A stretch of DNA of 64,000 nt. Source: G963665545 sp963665545 (GTDB lineage: Bacteria > Pseudomonadota > Gammaproteobacteria > Xanthomonadales > SZUA-36). Positions 7,700-17,400 of this stretch are shown one piece after another. The stretch is from the NCBI GenBank assembly GCA_963665545.2, contig CAXXKZ010000015.1, positions 1 through 64,000 of the forward strand, given 5' to 3'. The translations under genes were made by a program, and so were the position numbers. The notes beneath the pieces were generated by a model that was not told the origin of the DNA, did no database searches, and saw only the letters and a program-made list of their open reading frames with translations. Position 1 is the first letter of the stretch. Each line of letters opens with the position of its first letter.

Positions 7700-9184
7700 A
7701 TGTTGGACAAGACACAATCCGGACTGAATTTGAACAATCCCGACTTGCTGAGGCAGCAGGCATACATCAACGGTGAGTGGGTCGACGCCGATGACCGCGC
7801 TTCCTTTTCTGTCACCGATCCGGCGACCGGAGCGGTCATTGCCTCGGTTCCGGCCCTGGGCACGGCGGAAACACGCCGGGCCATCGAGGCAGCCAGCGCA
7901 GCCTGGCCTGCCTGGCGTTCGAAAACGGCCAAAGAGCGTGCCGCGATTCTGCGCCGCTGGTACGAACTGATGTTGAGTAATCAGGATGACCTGGCGCAAC
8001 TGATGACTGCAGAACAGGGCAAGCCCATTGCAGAATCAGCGGGTGAGATCCTCTACGGCGCCTCTTTTGTCGAATGGTTTGCCGAAGAAGGAAAACGCGT
8101 GTACGGAGATGTGATCCCCAATCACCTGCCAGATCGACGCATCATCGTCATCAAGCAGCCGGTCGGGGTGGTTGCTGCGGTAACGCCGTGGAATTTCCCC
8201 AATGCCATGATCACCAGAAAGGCGGCGCCAGGAATGGCCGCTGGTTGTCCCTGTATCATCAAGCCTGCTTCCGAAACGCCGCTTTCTGCACTTGCGCTGG
8301 CAGTGCTCGCCGAAGCGGCCGGTATTCCAGCCGGCATTTTCAACATCATTACGACCAATCGTGCTTCAGAGGTCGGGCTGGAATTGACAGAAAATCCACT
8401 GGTGAGAAAATTTTCCTTCACCGGATCAACTGAAATCGGCAAGCTGCTGATCCGCCAGTGCGCCGGTACGGTAAAGAAGGTATCGATGGAATTGGGTGGT
8501 AATGCGCCGTTTATTGTCTTCGATGACGCCGATATTGATTCCGCCGTGCAGGGTGCAATTATTTCCAAATACCGCAACGCGGGCCAGACTTGCGTGTGTG
8601 CCAACCGGATCTATATTCAGGACGCGGTCTATGATGAATTTGTTGACAAATTCAGACTCGAGGTACGGGGATTGAAAGTCGGCGCTGGCACCGAGGAGGG
8701 CGTCAACATCGGGCCCCTGATTTCACCATCGGCGCTTCAAAAAGTCGAGGAGCTCATGCAGGACGCAGTGGACAAGGGCGCGACGATTGTCGAAGGCGGT
8801 GAACGACACCGTCTTGGCGGCCAGTTCTATCAGCCCACTGTCGTGCGTGATGTCACCCAGGACATGGCGTTCGCGCGTGAGGAAATTTTTGGTCCGGTGG
8901 CGCCCATTTTTCGGTTCTCTGATGAAGCCGAAGTTATCGCCATGGCCAATGACACGGAATTCGGTCTGGCCTCCTACTTTTACGCCCGTGACCTGGGCCG
9001 CGTCTTCAGGGTTGCCGAAGAGCTCGAGTACGGCATGGTCTGTGTCAACGATGGCATTTTATCTACAGAAATTGCACCTTTTGGTGGCGTGAAAGAATCC
9101 GGCATCGGTCGCGAGGGCTCCAAGTACGGCATTGATGAGTACCTCGAGATCAAGTACATCACACTGGCTGGGATTAATTCATAG
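7700..9184 (+). CDS. gabD: NAD(P)-dependent succinate-semialdehyde dehydrogenase
   Basis: 494-residue aldehyde dehydrogenase that oxidises succinate semialdehyde to succinate, the last step of GABA catabolism. PWNFP (Asn165), the general base Glu264 in VSMELGG and the nucleophile Cys298 in NAGQTCVCANR are in family positions. The Cys-x-Cys around the nucleophile and the overall sequence are those of GabD. Related semialdehyde dehydrogenases (for example glutarate semialdehyde) remain possible. No gabT lies next to it. The start MLDKTQSGL is preceded by a weak ribosome site. Length equals that of characterised GabD proteins, and the protein should be cytoplasmic and tetrameric. Confidence 0.9.
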   Translation: MLDKTQSGLNLNNPDLLRQQAYINGEWVDADDRASFSVTDPATGAVIASVPALGTAETRRAIEAASAAWPAWRSKTAKERAAILRRWYELMLSNQDDLAQLMTAEQGKPIAESAGEILYGASFVEWFAEEGKRVYGDVIPNHLPDRRIIVIKQPVGVVAAVTPWNFPNAMITRKAAPGMAAGCPCIIKPASETPLSALALAVLAEAAGIPAGIFNIITTNRASEVGLELTENPLVRKFSFTGSTEIGKLLIRQCAGTVKKVSMELGGNAPFIVFDDADIDSAVQGAIISKYRNAGQTCVCANRIYIQDAVYDEFVDKFRLEVRGLKVGAGTEEGVNIGPLISPSALQKVEELMQDAVDKGATIVEGGERHRLGGQFYQPTVVRDVTQDMAFAREEIFGPVAPIFRFSDEAEVIAMANDTEFGLASYFYARDLGRVFRVAEELEYGMVCVNDGILSTEIAPFGGVKESGIGREGSKYGIDEYLEIKYITLAGINS

Positions 9185-9286
9185 ACCGATCATTTTGTCA
9201 GAGCCCGGACGCTAGACCAAATTCTTTGATGTGCAAACACGGCCTTACGGCGTCTGCTTGATTGGCCATTGCCTGGGGATTATTCA

Positions 9287-10846
9287 GTGAGATCACAATC
9301 AAGAGCGACCACCGGGTTGGGTGGAACCAAGCTTATTCGTTTCTCAACCCTACTGGTAACCGCCTTGATGTCGGTCGTGAGTTACGGTGATCCAACCGAG
9401 GCGGCGGCACAGGCGCGTAACTGGCGTCAGTCGCACGAACAGCAAATCGTCGATGAATTCGCCACGTTGCTGGCCATTCCCAATGTGGCCAGCGATCGGG
9501 TCAACATCCGGCGCAACGCAGAGCACATCCTGGGCCTGCTGCAACTTCGGGGATTCAAAGCACAATTGCTGGAGGTGGAAGGCAGCCCACCCGCAGTTTA
9601 CGCCAGTCGCCACGCCGTAGCTGGGCGCACGACCTTGATGATTTATGTTCACTATGACGGCCAGCCTGTCCATGCGGCCGACTGGGCATCGGACCCCTGG
9701 ACGCCGGTCCTGCGGGATGCGCCGGTGGAATCGGGCGGCACGGTTATCCCAATGTCTGCACCTTTTGATCCGGAGTGGCGAATGTTTGCCCGCTCGGCCA
9801 GCGATGACAAAGCCCCGATTATCGGGCTGCTGAGCGCGCTGGATGCGTTGGATGCCGCAGGTATCGAGCTCTCGGTCAACCTCAAGCTGTTCATGGAAGG
9901 CGAGGAAGAGGCGGGCTCGCCCAATCTTCACAGGATGCTGTCCGCGCACCGGGACTTATTGGCAGCCGATTTATGGCTGTTCTGCGACGGGCCAGTGCAC
10001 CAAAGCAGACGCCATCAGCTGGCTTACGGTGTGCGCGGCGCCGATGGTTTCGATCTGACTGTCTATGGACCCAATCGTCCGCTGCACAGTGGCCACTACG
10101 GTAACTGGGCGCCCAACCCTATCGTATTGCTGATGGATCTGTTGGGATCCATGCGCGACGTTGAGGGGAATATTCTGATCAAGGGCTACCACGATGAGGT
10201 GCTGGAGATCAGCCTGATGGAACAGCAGGCCGTCGCCATGGCGCCACAGGTCGATCAACAACTGGTTGAGGAACTGGGCATTGGGCGTGCGGAAACCGGC
10301 GCCCGCCTCGAATTGGCCATCATGCGACCGGCCTTCAACTTGCGTGGATTTCAGTCCGGTCAGGTAGGCAGTGCCGCGCGCAATGCCATTGGGGTATCGG
10401 CCACCGCGTCTGTCGGTTTACGTCTTCTGGTTCCCGCCCAGACGCCGGCGCATCTGCATCAGGTCATTGAAGCGCACATTCGGGACCGCGGTTGGTTTGT
10501 CACGCATGAGGCGCCTTCGGCACAACAGCGCAATGAACACGAACGCATCGCCAGAGTCGAGTGGAATGGTGCGGGCAACCCCGCCTATCGCACGCCAATG
10601 GAAACCCCCATTGCGCAAAAAATCGCACAAATTGTAGATGCTGGCTTTGACGCGCCGCTGGTGCAAGTGCCCACGATGGGGGGTTCGTTGCCGCTGTATA
10701 TGATTGAAGAGGTCACGGGCAGCCCGGTGTTGATTCTTCCGATTGCCAATCACGATAACAACCAGCATGGCAAGAATGAAAACATCCGGTTGCAAAATCT
10801 GTGGGACGCTATTGAGATATATGCGGCAATTCTTGCCGAACTCTAG
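9287..10846 (+). CDS. Secreted M20-family metallopeptidase
   Basis: Zinc peptidase of family M20 (dipeptidase/carboxypeptidase type). Conserved ligands appear in order: MIYVHYDGQPV near residue 120, SASDDKAP near 166, the Glu-Glu pair in MEGEEEAGSP near 205, the FCDGP Asp near 235, and the C-terminal His in NHDNNQHGKNEN. A GTG start at 9287, preceded by GGGGA, gives a signal peptide of the form KLIRFSTLLVTALMSVVSYG; a TTG at 9269 in the same frame is less likely. The dimerisation domain sits in the middle as usual, and full length is present. It is one of three zinc exopeptidase-type enzymes in the window (with 2904 and 38707), suggesting peptide scavenging. Confidence 0.87.
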   Translation: MRSQSRATTGLGGTKLIRFSTLLVTALMSVVSYGDPTEAAAQARNWRQSHEQQIVDEFATLLAIPNVASDRVNIRRNAEHILGLLQLRGFKAQLLEVEGSPPAVYASRHAVAGRTTLMIYVHYDGQPVHAADWASDPWTPVLRDAPVESGGTVIPMSAPFDPEWRMFARSASDDKAPIIGLLSALDALDAAGIELSVNLKLFMEGEEEAGSPNLHRMLSAHRDLLAADLWLFCDGPVHQSRRHQLAYGVRGADGFDLTVYGPNRPLHSGHYGNWAPNPIVLLMDLLGSMRDVEGNILIKGYHDEVLEISLMEQQAVAMAPQVDQQLVEELGIGRAETGARLELAIMRPAFNLRGFQSGQVGSAARNAIGVSATASVGLRLLVPAQTPAHLHQVIEAHIRDRGWFVTHEAPSAQQRNEHERIARVEWNGAGNPAYRTPMETPIAQKIAQIVDAGFDAPLVQVPTMGGSLPLYMIEEVTGSPVLILPIANHDNNQHGKNENIRLQNLWDAIEIYAAILAEL

Positions 10847-10929
10847 TGTGATTTGTTACCAAAACAGGTATGCTAGCGTCGAAATCCCGGGTGTGAAAGG
10901 ACTTTACCGCGGACCAGCGTTATCAAAAA

Positions 10930-12750
10930 ATGAAGCGCACCGACACTTCAAATCCCGACTACTTTCATCAAGTAGTCGACTGTCAATGGGCTTGCCCGGC
11001 CCACACCGATGTACCCCAATACATTCGTTTGATTGCCCAGGGCCGTTTTACCGATGCGTACATGGTCAATCGGGAAAGTAATATATTCCCCGCCATTCTC
11101 GGACGCGTTTGTGACCGGCCCTGCGAGCCGGCTTGTCGACGCGGCCGGATGTCGCAAAAACCCGTGGCGATATGCCGGCTCAAACGCGTTGCGGCCGATT
11201 ACAAGTCTGATATCAGCGACCGCCTTCCGCTGGTGCCAGAGGAGAAAAACGGCAAGAAAATTGCCCTCATTGGTGCCGGCTGCGCTTCGCTGGCAGTGTG
11301 CAATGACCTGATGCCACTGGGATACGAGTGCACGATTTTCGAAGCACAGGCCGTGCCGGGCGGTTTGATGCGTTACAACATTCCAGCCTTCCGATTGCCG
11401 GTCAGCGTGCTGGAAGAGGAAATCGACGTCATCCTCAATATGGGTGTGGAGATTCACTACAATCATCCCGTAGCCAGCATGAAGGGCTTGCTTGATCAGG
11501 GTTATGACGCTGTATTCGTAGGCACTGGCGCGCCGCGCGGCAAAGAGCTGGAGTTGCCCGGACGGCATGACAGCAACAACATCTTTATCGGCATAGACTG
11601 GCTGGAATCTGTGGCTTTCGAGCACATCAAGGCCATCGGAGAAAATGTTCTGATTATCGGGGTGGGCAATACAGCAATGGATTGTTGCCGCACTTCACTG
11701 CGCCTGGGTGCGAAGAACGTCAAGGTGATGGCCCGCAAACCGAGGGAATTCTTCAAAGCATCGGACTGGGAACTGGAGGATGCCGAAGAAGAAAACGTTG
11801 AAATCGTGATCAACCACTCGCCAAAAGAGTTCGTTGTTGAAAACGGCGAACTCAAGGGCATGCTATTTGAGCAACTGGAACACGACATCCTGGACGGCAA
11901 TATCACCGAAACGCGCGTGACCGGAGAGATCTTTTTTCCTTGCGATGATGTGGTGTTGGCCATTGGGCAGGAGAATGCCTTTCCATGGATAGAGCGTGAT
12001 GTCGGCATTAAATTTAACCAGTGGGAAGAGCCGCTGGTCAACGAAACCACTTTTGAATCCAGCCGCGCGGGTGTATTTTTTGGCGGTGACTCGGCCTTCG
12101 GGCCCAAAAACATCATCTGGGCGGTAGAGCACGGCCACCAGGCTGCCATTTCCATTCACTTGCATTGTCAGGGTCTCGACCTGGCGCACAGGCTGCCGGA
12201 TTTGCTCAACCTTGGCAGCCGGAAAATGGGCATGCACGAGTGGAGCTATTCCAACGATTTTGATCCCGCCGCGCGCCGCAAGATGACGCATGTGTCATTG
12301 ACGGAGCGCTTTGAAGAGCTTGGCCGCGAAGTAGAGTTGGGTTTTGACGCCGAGCAGACTGCCAAAGAAGTCGAGCGCTGCCTCAACTGTGACATCCAGA
12401 CTGTCTTCTTCGACAGCCTGTGCATTGAATGCGACGCCTGCCTCGATATTTGCCCCACGCAATGTCTCACCATTACCGAGAATGGCGATGCCGAAGAGCT
12501 GGCGGAGCGCCTGAAGGCGCCGCTGCTGGAAGCCGATCAGCCGATGTTTGTTTCCGACCCACTCGTCCAGACCGGGCGAGTCATGATCAAGGACGAGAAC
12601 TTCTGCATCCATTGCGGCCTGTGCGCCGAGCGGTGTCCGACGGCCGCCTGGGACATGCAGAAATCGCTGCTGTCCTTCGCCCAGGCCACCGATTATTCAG
12701 ACAACAGGAAATCACGGACCGGATCATGTCAGCAACGCAAAACCGCGTAA
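10930..12750 (+). CDS. GltD-like FAD/NAD(P) oxidoreductase with C-terminal 2x[4Fe-4S] domain
   Basis: 606-residue electron-transfer flavoprotein. The N-terminal Fe-S helical domain has Cys clusters (CQWACPAHTDVP; CDRPCEPACRRG). Two Rossmann folds follow: GAGCASLAVC for FAD near residue 118, and GVGNTAMDCCR for NAD(P) near residue 243. The C-terminus is a ferredoxin-like domain with CIECDACLDICPTQC and CIHCGLCAERCP. This domain order is that of the glutamate-synthase small subunit/NADPH:ferredoxin oxidoreductase group. It overlaps korA by 25 bases and is almost certainly co-transcribed with korAB, so I infer that it passes electrons between the ferredoxin centre of the 2-oxoacid oxidoreductase and NAD(P)H. 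It is not the GOGAT subunit, since no gltB is present. Confidence 0.88.
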   Translation: MKRTDTSNPDYFHQVVDCQWACPAHTDVPQYIRLIAQGRFTDAYMVNRESNIFPAILGRVCDRPCEPACRRGRMSQKPVAICRLKRVAADYKSDISDRLPLVPEEKNGKKIALIGAGCASLAVCNDLMPLGYECTIFEAQAVPGGLMRYNIPAFRLPVSVLEEEIDVILNMGVEIHYNHPVASMKGLLDQGYDAVFVGTGAPRGKELELPGRHDSNNIFIGIDWLESVAFEHIKAIGENVLIIGVGNTAMDCCRTSLRLGAKNVKVMARKPREFFKASDWELEDAEEENVEIVINHSPKEFVVENGELKGMLFEQLEHDILDGNITETRVTGEIFFPCDDVVLAIGQENAFPWIERDVGIKFNQWEEPLVNETTFESSRAGVFFGGDSAFGPKNIIWAVEHGHQAAISIHLHCQGLDLAHRLPDLLNLGSRKMGMHEWSYSNDFDPAARRKMTHVSLTERFEELGREVELGFDAEQTAKEVERCLNCDIQTVFFDSLCIECDACLDICPTQCLTITENGDAEELAERLKAPLLEADQPMFVSDPLVQTGRVMIKDENFCIHCGLCAERCPTAAWDMQKSLLSFAQATDYSDNRKSRTGSCQQRKTA

Positions 12751-14543
12751 ACGACTTTGTCCTGAAAATCGGCACGGTGAATGGCACGGGCTCGGCCAGC
12801 GCCAACAGCCTGATAATGAAGGCCCTGTTTCGCATGGGTATTCCGGTGGCGGGCAAAAACCTGTTTCCATCCAACATCCAGGGCCTCCCGACGTGGTATG
12901 AAATTCGCGCCAACCAGAATGGACATCTGTCCCGTTCGCTCCGAATGGACGTGATGGTGGCGATGAACGCACAGACCTATGCTCAGGACCTGGCAGAAGT
13001 CAGCCCCGGCGGTGTGTTGATTTACGATTCAACCTGGCCCCGCGAGCGCACCATGAGCCGCCAGGACATTACCGTGCTGGGCGTGCCCCTGGCCAAACTG
13101 GCCAACGAGAATTTCGGCGTCGCCCGGCTGCGGATCCTGATGAAGAACATTGCCTACGTGGGTGTGCTGGCGGCGCTGATGAGCATCGATCTGGACATCA
13201 TCAAGCAGTTGTTGCAGGAGACATTTGCGAGCAAGCCAAAGCTGGTGGAAGGCAACCTCAAAGCCATCATGCTGGGTTATGACTACGCAATGGATAATTT
13301 TACCTGCCCGCTACCGGCCCGGGCGGAGATGATGGGCGATAACAGCGGCAAGATCTTGATAGACGGAAATGCGGCAGCAGCGCTGGGCGCGGTCTACGCT
13401 GGCGCCACGGTAGGCGCCTGGTATCCGATCACGCCTTCGACCTCGGTTATGGATGCGTTCAAGTCCTATTGTGAGCAGTTTCGCACCGACCCGGATACCG
13501 GAGAGCGCAACTACTGCATTATCCAGGCCGAAGATGAGTTGGCCGCCGCCGGCATGGTGCTCGGCGCCAACTGGGCGGGCGCTCGCGCCTTCACGCCGAC
13601 CTCCGGTCCGGGCATTTCGCTGATGAGTGAGTTCATCGGGTTTGCCTACTACGCTGAGATTCCGTCGGTGTTTTTCGACATACAAAGAGTGGGTCCGTCC
13701 ACCGGTATGCCTACCCGAACCCAGCAGTGCGACGTGATGACAGCGGCATTTGCTTCGCATGGTGACACGCGGCACCCCATGCTTCTGCCCGCCAACCCGG
13801 CTGAGTGCTTTGAAATGGCGGTTGAGGCTTTTGATCTCGCCGATCGACTGCAGACGCCGATTTTTATGTTGTCGGATCTCGACATTGGCATGAACGACTG
13901 GATGATTCCGGAATTAACCTGGGACGATCAATACCAGTGGAATCGGGGCAAGGTATTGAATTGGCAGGAATTGGAAGACATCGAACGATTTCATCGATAC
14001 CTGGACAGCGACGGCGATGGCATAGCCCACCGGTCCTTGCCAGGTGTCCACCCAAAAGGTGCCTATTTTGTGCGCGGCTCGGGACACAACCGTCTGGGGG
14101 CTTATACGGAAGATCCCGACGAATACCAGGAGGTGCTGGACCGGCTGCTGATCAAATGGGAAACTGCCCGTGAACGGGTGCCCCGGCCGGTATTGCGCCG
14201 AGCCGCCGCCGAAACGGACTACGGCGTCATCGCCTACGGCAGTTCCGATGGCGCCGTACTCGAGGCGCTCGAAGAACTGTCCGATGAAGGCATCAATGCG
14301 GACTACCTGAGGTTGCGGGCATTTCCGTTCAACGGGGAAGTGCGCGCCTTTCTGGACAGTCACAGCACGATATTTGTGGTCGAGCAGAATCGGGATGCCC
14401 AGATGCGTTCCTTGTTGATACTGGAGACCGACACAGCCGCATCGCAGTTGATTGCTGTGCTGCACTACAACGGCATGCCGATACCCGGTGACTGCGTGAC
14501 AGCAGCGCTGCGTGAGCACGTTCGCAAGGAGGCAGCAGCATGA
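12726..14543 (+). CDS. korA: 2-oxoacid:ferredoxin oxidoreductase, fused gamma-alpha subunit
   Basis: 605-residue KorA-type subunit. The first about 200 residues are the gamma (POR/KOR catalytic) domain beginning KIGTVNGTGSASANSL. The rest is the alpha domain with the YPITPSTSVMDAF motif near residue 235 that helps bind thiamine diphosphate. With KorB it decarboxylates 2-oxoglutarate (or another 2-oxoacid) to the acyl-CoA and reduces ferredoxin. I chose the ATG at 12726; the reading frame stays open much further upstream but only antisense-like sequence overlapping the previous gene is gained. It overlaps the preceding gene by 25 bases and korB by four (ATGA), indicating tight coupling. The 2-oxoglutarate preference is assumed from the family. 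Confidence 0.9.
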   Translation: MSATQNRVNDFVLKIGTVNGTGSASANSLIMKALFRMGIPVAGKNLFPSNIQGLPTWYEIRANQNGHLSRSLRMDVMVAMNAQTYAQDLAEVSPGGVLIYDSTWPRERTMSRQDITVLGVPLAKLANENFGVARLRILMKNIAYVGVLAALMSIDLDIIKQLLQETFASKPKLVEGNLKAIMLGYDYAMDNFTCPLPARAEMMGDNSGKILIDGNAAAALGAVYAGATVGAWYPITPSTSVMDAFKSYCEQFRTDPDTGERNYCIIQAEDELAAAGMVLGANWAGARAFTPTSGPGISLMSEFIGFAYYAEIPSVFFDIQRVGPSTGMPTRTQQCDVMTAAFASHGDTRHPMLLPANPAECFEMAVEAFDLADRLQTPIFMLSDLDIGMNDWMIPELTWDDQYQWNRGKVLNWQELEDIERFHRYLDSDGDGIAHRSLPGVHPKGAYFVRGSGHNRLGAYTEDPDEYQEVLDRLLIKWETARERVPRPVLRRAAAETDYGVIAYGSSDGAVLEALEELSDEGINADYLRLRAFPFNGEVRAFLDSHSTIFVVEQNRDAQMRSLLILETDTAASQLIAVLHYNGMPIPGDCVTAALREHVRKEAAA

Positions 14544-15595
14544 GCTACATCAAAAAGCCGAAAATCGACCTGCCGGGGCAGGAAGTGAACCGCCTCGGCC
14601 TCAAATTACGCGACTATGAGGGCGGTCTTTCGACGCTGTGCGCGGGCTGCGGGCATGATTCTATTACCGCCGCCATTGTCCAGGCCTTCTTCGAACTGGA
14701 AGTGGCGCCTGAGAATGTCATGAAATTTTCCGGCATCGGTTGCTCATCCAAAACACCGGCCTATTTCGTTGCTGGAGCGCATGGTTTCAATTCGGTGCAT
14801 GGACGCATGCCTTCGGTGGCCACCGGCGCGCATGCGGCCAACAGGGAATTGATCTGTATTGGCCTGTCGGGCGACGGTGATTCCCTCTCCATAGGTTTTG
14901 GCCAGTTTGGGCACGCGGTACGGCGTAACCTCAATATGCTTTACCTGATTGAAAATAACGGTGTATATGGCCTGACCAAGGGACAATTCTCGGCCTCGGC
15001 CGATCCAGGCAGCAAGGCCAAGAAAGGTGAAGCCAACCGGATGCAGGCTATCGATTCGGCGGCCATGGCAATCGCCTTGGGCGGCAGCTTTGTGGCACGC
15101 GGATTTTCCGGAGACCGTGATCAGCTTGTGCCGCTGATCAAGGCCGGGATCAGGCACGAGGGATGTGCAGTTCTCGACATCATCTCGCCCTGCGTGACTT
15201 TTAACGACCATGAGGGTTCGACCAAGAGTTATGCTTATACGCGGGAAAATCATCACCGTGCGATGTACACGGATTTCGTGCCGCCGGCGACTGAGATTCA
15301 GGTCAGCTATGACGAAGGAGAAGTTCTTCCTGTGGAATTGCACGATGGCACCACATTGCTGCTGAGGAAGGCCGACCCCACCTACGATCCATCTGAGAGA
15401 AGCAAGGTGATGAAATTCCTTGAAGACCACCGCGCCCGTGGCGAAGTGGTGACCGGGTTGCTCTACATCGAGGAAGATCTTCCCGCCATGCATGACATTT
15501 CCCAAACCGCGGCCACACCCCTTTCGAGCCTGGAATTTGGCGCACTTTGCCCTGGCAGCTCGGCGCTGGACAAATTGCATTCGCTAATGCGCTGA
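14540..15595 (+). CDS. korB: 2-oxoacid:ferredoxin oxidoreductase, beta subunit (TPP-binding)
   Basis: 351-residue catalytic partner of KorA. Visible marks are CAGCGHDS near residue 35, GIGCSSKTP near residue 62, the thiamine-diphosphate motif SGDGDSLSIGFGQ near residue 112 with its Asn partner in ENNGVYGLTKGQ, and a late Cys in ISPCVTFNDHEG. Cys residues at about 35, 38, 64 and 215 are the expected [4Fe-4S] ligands. Its start overlaps korA's stop. In aerobes KorAB can replace or supplement the 2-oxoglutarate dehydrogenase complex in the TCA cycle. The GltD-like gene upstream gives the pair a dedicated redox partner. Confidence 0.9.
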   Translation: MSYIKKPKIDLPGQEVNRLGLKLRDYEGGLSTLCAGCGHDSITAAIVQAFFELEVAPENVMKFSGIGCSSKTPAYFVAGAHGFNSVHGRMPSVATGAHAANRELICIGLSGDGDSLSIGFGQFGHAVRRNLNMLYLIENNGVYGLTKGQFSASADPGSKAKKGEANRMQAIDSAAMAIALGGSFVARGFSGDRDQLVPLIKAGIRHEGCAVLDIISPCVTFNDHEGSTKSYAYTRENHHRAMYTDFVPPATEIQVSYDEGEVLPVELHDGTTLLLRKADPTYDPSERSKVMKFLEDHRARGEVVTGLLYIEEDLPAMHDISQTAATPLSSLEFGALCPGSSALDKLHSLMR

Positions 15596-15669
15596 AGCCA
15601 TAGCTGGCGATGCATCTGTGCGGCACGCTGTGCTGCCTCCAAGAGGCTCCGGAAATACCCACGTCGGGG

Positions 15670-15698
15670 TTGGCTCGCGCCGGGTTTACCCGTAATAT
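15670..15698 (+). promoter_or_regulatory. Candidate sigma70 promoter of asnB-thrA-thrC
   Basis: TTGGCT (15670-15675), a 17-base spacer, then TAATAT (15693-15698), 37 bases ahead of the asnB start. The asnB ribosome site AGGA is near 15723. Spacing is ideal and each hexamer deviates from consensus at two positions or fewer. Position and direction fit transcription of asnB and the thr genes behind it. Not tested for a leader peptide; none obvious. Confidence 0.5.
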
Positions 15699-15734
15699 CG
15701 CCTGTTCGGTTGAATTGATAAGCAGGAACATCTG

Positions 15735-17399
15735 ATGTGCTCGATTTTCGGCGTGCTGCAGGTACGCCAAGACCCGAAGACTGTCCGTCGCATGGCGCTG
15801 CGCCAATCTCGTTTGATGCGCCATCGCGGGCCGGACTGGAGCGGCATACATACCGCCCCTAATGCCGTATTGGCGCATGAGCGCCTGGCCATTGTGGACG
15901 TGAATACTGGCGCCCAACCCATCCTTAGTGAGTCGGGCAAACAGGCACTTGCGGTTAACGGCGAAATCTACAATCACAGGAGCATTCGTGCGCGATACGA
16001 CGGGCGCTACGCTTTTCGTACCGAGTCGGACTGTGAAGTCATCCTGCCCCTCTACCTTGACCACGGTACCGAGTTTCTTGAGCAGCTTACCGGCATGTAC
16101 GCGTTTTGCCTGTATGACGAAGACAAGGATTTCTGGCTCATCGCCCGCGATCCCGTCGGCATTATACCGCTGTACTACGGTTACGATGACAACAGCCAGT
16201 TGCTCATCGCCTCGGAAATGAAAGCCCTGATGGATGTGTGCAATCAAGTTCACGAATTCCCGCCGGGCCATTTTTGGTGTAGCGCAGAGGATGCCCCCAG
16301 GCAGTTTCACCAGCGCGACTGGATAGAGTACGAGACCGTGGCCAAGGCGGAAACCTCTACCCAGGCTGTGCATGACGCGCTGGAAGAAGCTGTGATCAGC
16401 CACCTGATGACCGACGTGCCCTACGGGGTCCTGTTATCGGGTGGGCTGGACTCGTCCATCACCGCTGCGCTGGCCGCCCGGCACGCCAGTATGCGTGTTG
16501 AAGACAATGAAGAAAGTCCGGCCTGGTGGCCGCGTTTGCATTCCTTTGCGATCGGCCTTGATGGTTCACCGGATCTGCTGGCCGCACAAATTGCGGCCGA
16601 TCACATCGGCACGGTACACCACGGCATTACATTTACCATTCAGGAAGGGCTGGATGCCCTGGACGAAGTGGTCTACCACCTGGAAACCTACGACGTCACC
16701 ACCATCCGTGCCGCGACACCCATGTACCTGATGGCCCGCAAGATTCGCGCAATGGGTATCAAGATGGTGCTTTCGGGTGAAGGCGCGGACGAAATATTTG
16801 GTGGTTATCTTTATTTTCACAAGGCGCCGGACGCACAGGCGTTTCATGAAGAAACGGTGCGCAAGATTTCACGTCTGCACACATTTGACTGCCTGCGCGC
16901 CAACAAGGCGATGGCCGCCTGGGGCGTTGAGGCGCGGGTACCCTTCCTGGACAAGGACTTCCTGGACACAGCCATGCGGATAAATCCTGCGGATAAAATG
17001 ATTCGCGACGGCCGCATGGAAAAGCATATTTTGCGTGATGCCTTCAGTTATCTGCTGCCCGAATCCATCGCCTGGCGTCAAAAGGAGCAGTTTTCAGATG
17101 GTGTGGGTTATGGCTGGATCGATGCGGTCAAAGTCCAGGCCGATCAACAGGTCAGCGATGCAGAAATGAATCGGGCACAAGGGCGGTTTCCCTTCAACAC
17201 CCCCCAGTCCAAGGAAGCTTATTACTTCCGCAGTCTGTTCGATCAGCATTTTCCTTTGCCTTCGGCAGCTCAGACTGTCCCCGGTGGCCCCACCGTTGCC
17301 TGCAGTACGCCCGAAGCCCTGTTGTGGGACAAAGCACTGCAGGAAATGAACGATCCTTCCGGCCGTGCAATGCGGTCGGTTCACGTAGACGCGTATTGA
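15735..17399 (+). CDS. asnB: Asparagine synthetase B (glutamine-hydrolysing)
   Basis: 554 residues, the same length as E. coli AsnB. The glutaminase nucleophile Cys2 is exposed after Met removal (MCSIFGV), and RHRGPDWSG and the class II amidotransferase core follow. The synthetase domain carries the PP-loop SGGLDSS near residue 236 and GEGADEIFGGY near residue 350. It converts aspartate, ATP and glutamine to asparagine. It is followed after one base by thrA, so the two aspartate-consuming pathways share a transcript. A candidate promoter sits at 15670-15698. Cytoplasmic, complete. Confidence 0.95.
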   Translation: MCSIFGVLQVRQDPKTVRRMALRQSRLMRHRGPDWSGIHTAPNAVLAHERLAIVDVNTGAQPILSESGKQALAVNGEIYNHRSIRARYDGRYAFRTESDCEVILPLYLDHGTEFLEQLTGMYAFCLYDEDKDFWLIARDPVGIIPLYYGYDDNSQLLIASEMKALMDVCNQVHEFPPGHFWCSAEDAPRQFHQRDWIEYETVAKAETSTQAVHDALEEAVISHLMTDVPYGVLLSGGLDSSITAALAARHASMRVEDNEESPAWWPRLHSFAIGLDGSPDLLAAQIAADHIGTVHHGITFTIQEGLDALDEVVYHLETYDVTTIRAATPMYLMARKIRAMGIKMVLSGEGADEIFGGYLYFHKAPDAQAFHEETVRKISRLHTFDCLRANKAMAAWGVEARVPFLDKDFLDTAMRINPADKMIRDGRMEKHILRDAFSYLLPESIAWRQKEQFSDGVGYGWIDAVKVQADQQVSDAEMNRAQGRFPFNTPQSKEAYYFRSLFDQHFPLPSAAQTVPGGPTVACSTPEALLWDKALQEMNDPSGRAMRSVHVDAY

Positions 17400-17400
17400 T

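Noticed and set aside
12429..12725. Upstream extension of korA over the end of the previous gene
   Set aside because: It lies in another frame of the conserved ferredoxin domain; the sequence is arginine-rich shadow, and KorA homology begins at 12726.
15303..16403. Long minus-strand frame (366 codons) opposite korB end and asnB
   Set aside because: Antisense shadow, covers two conserved genes, no domain or start signal.
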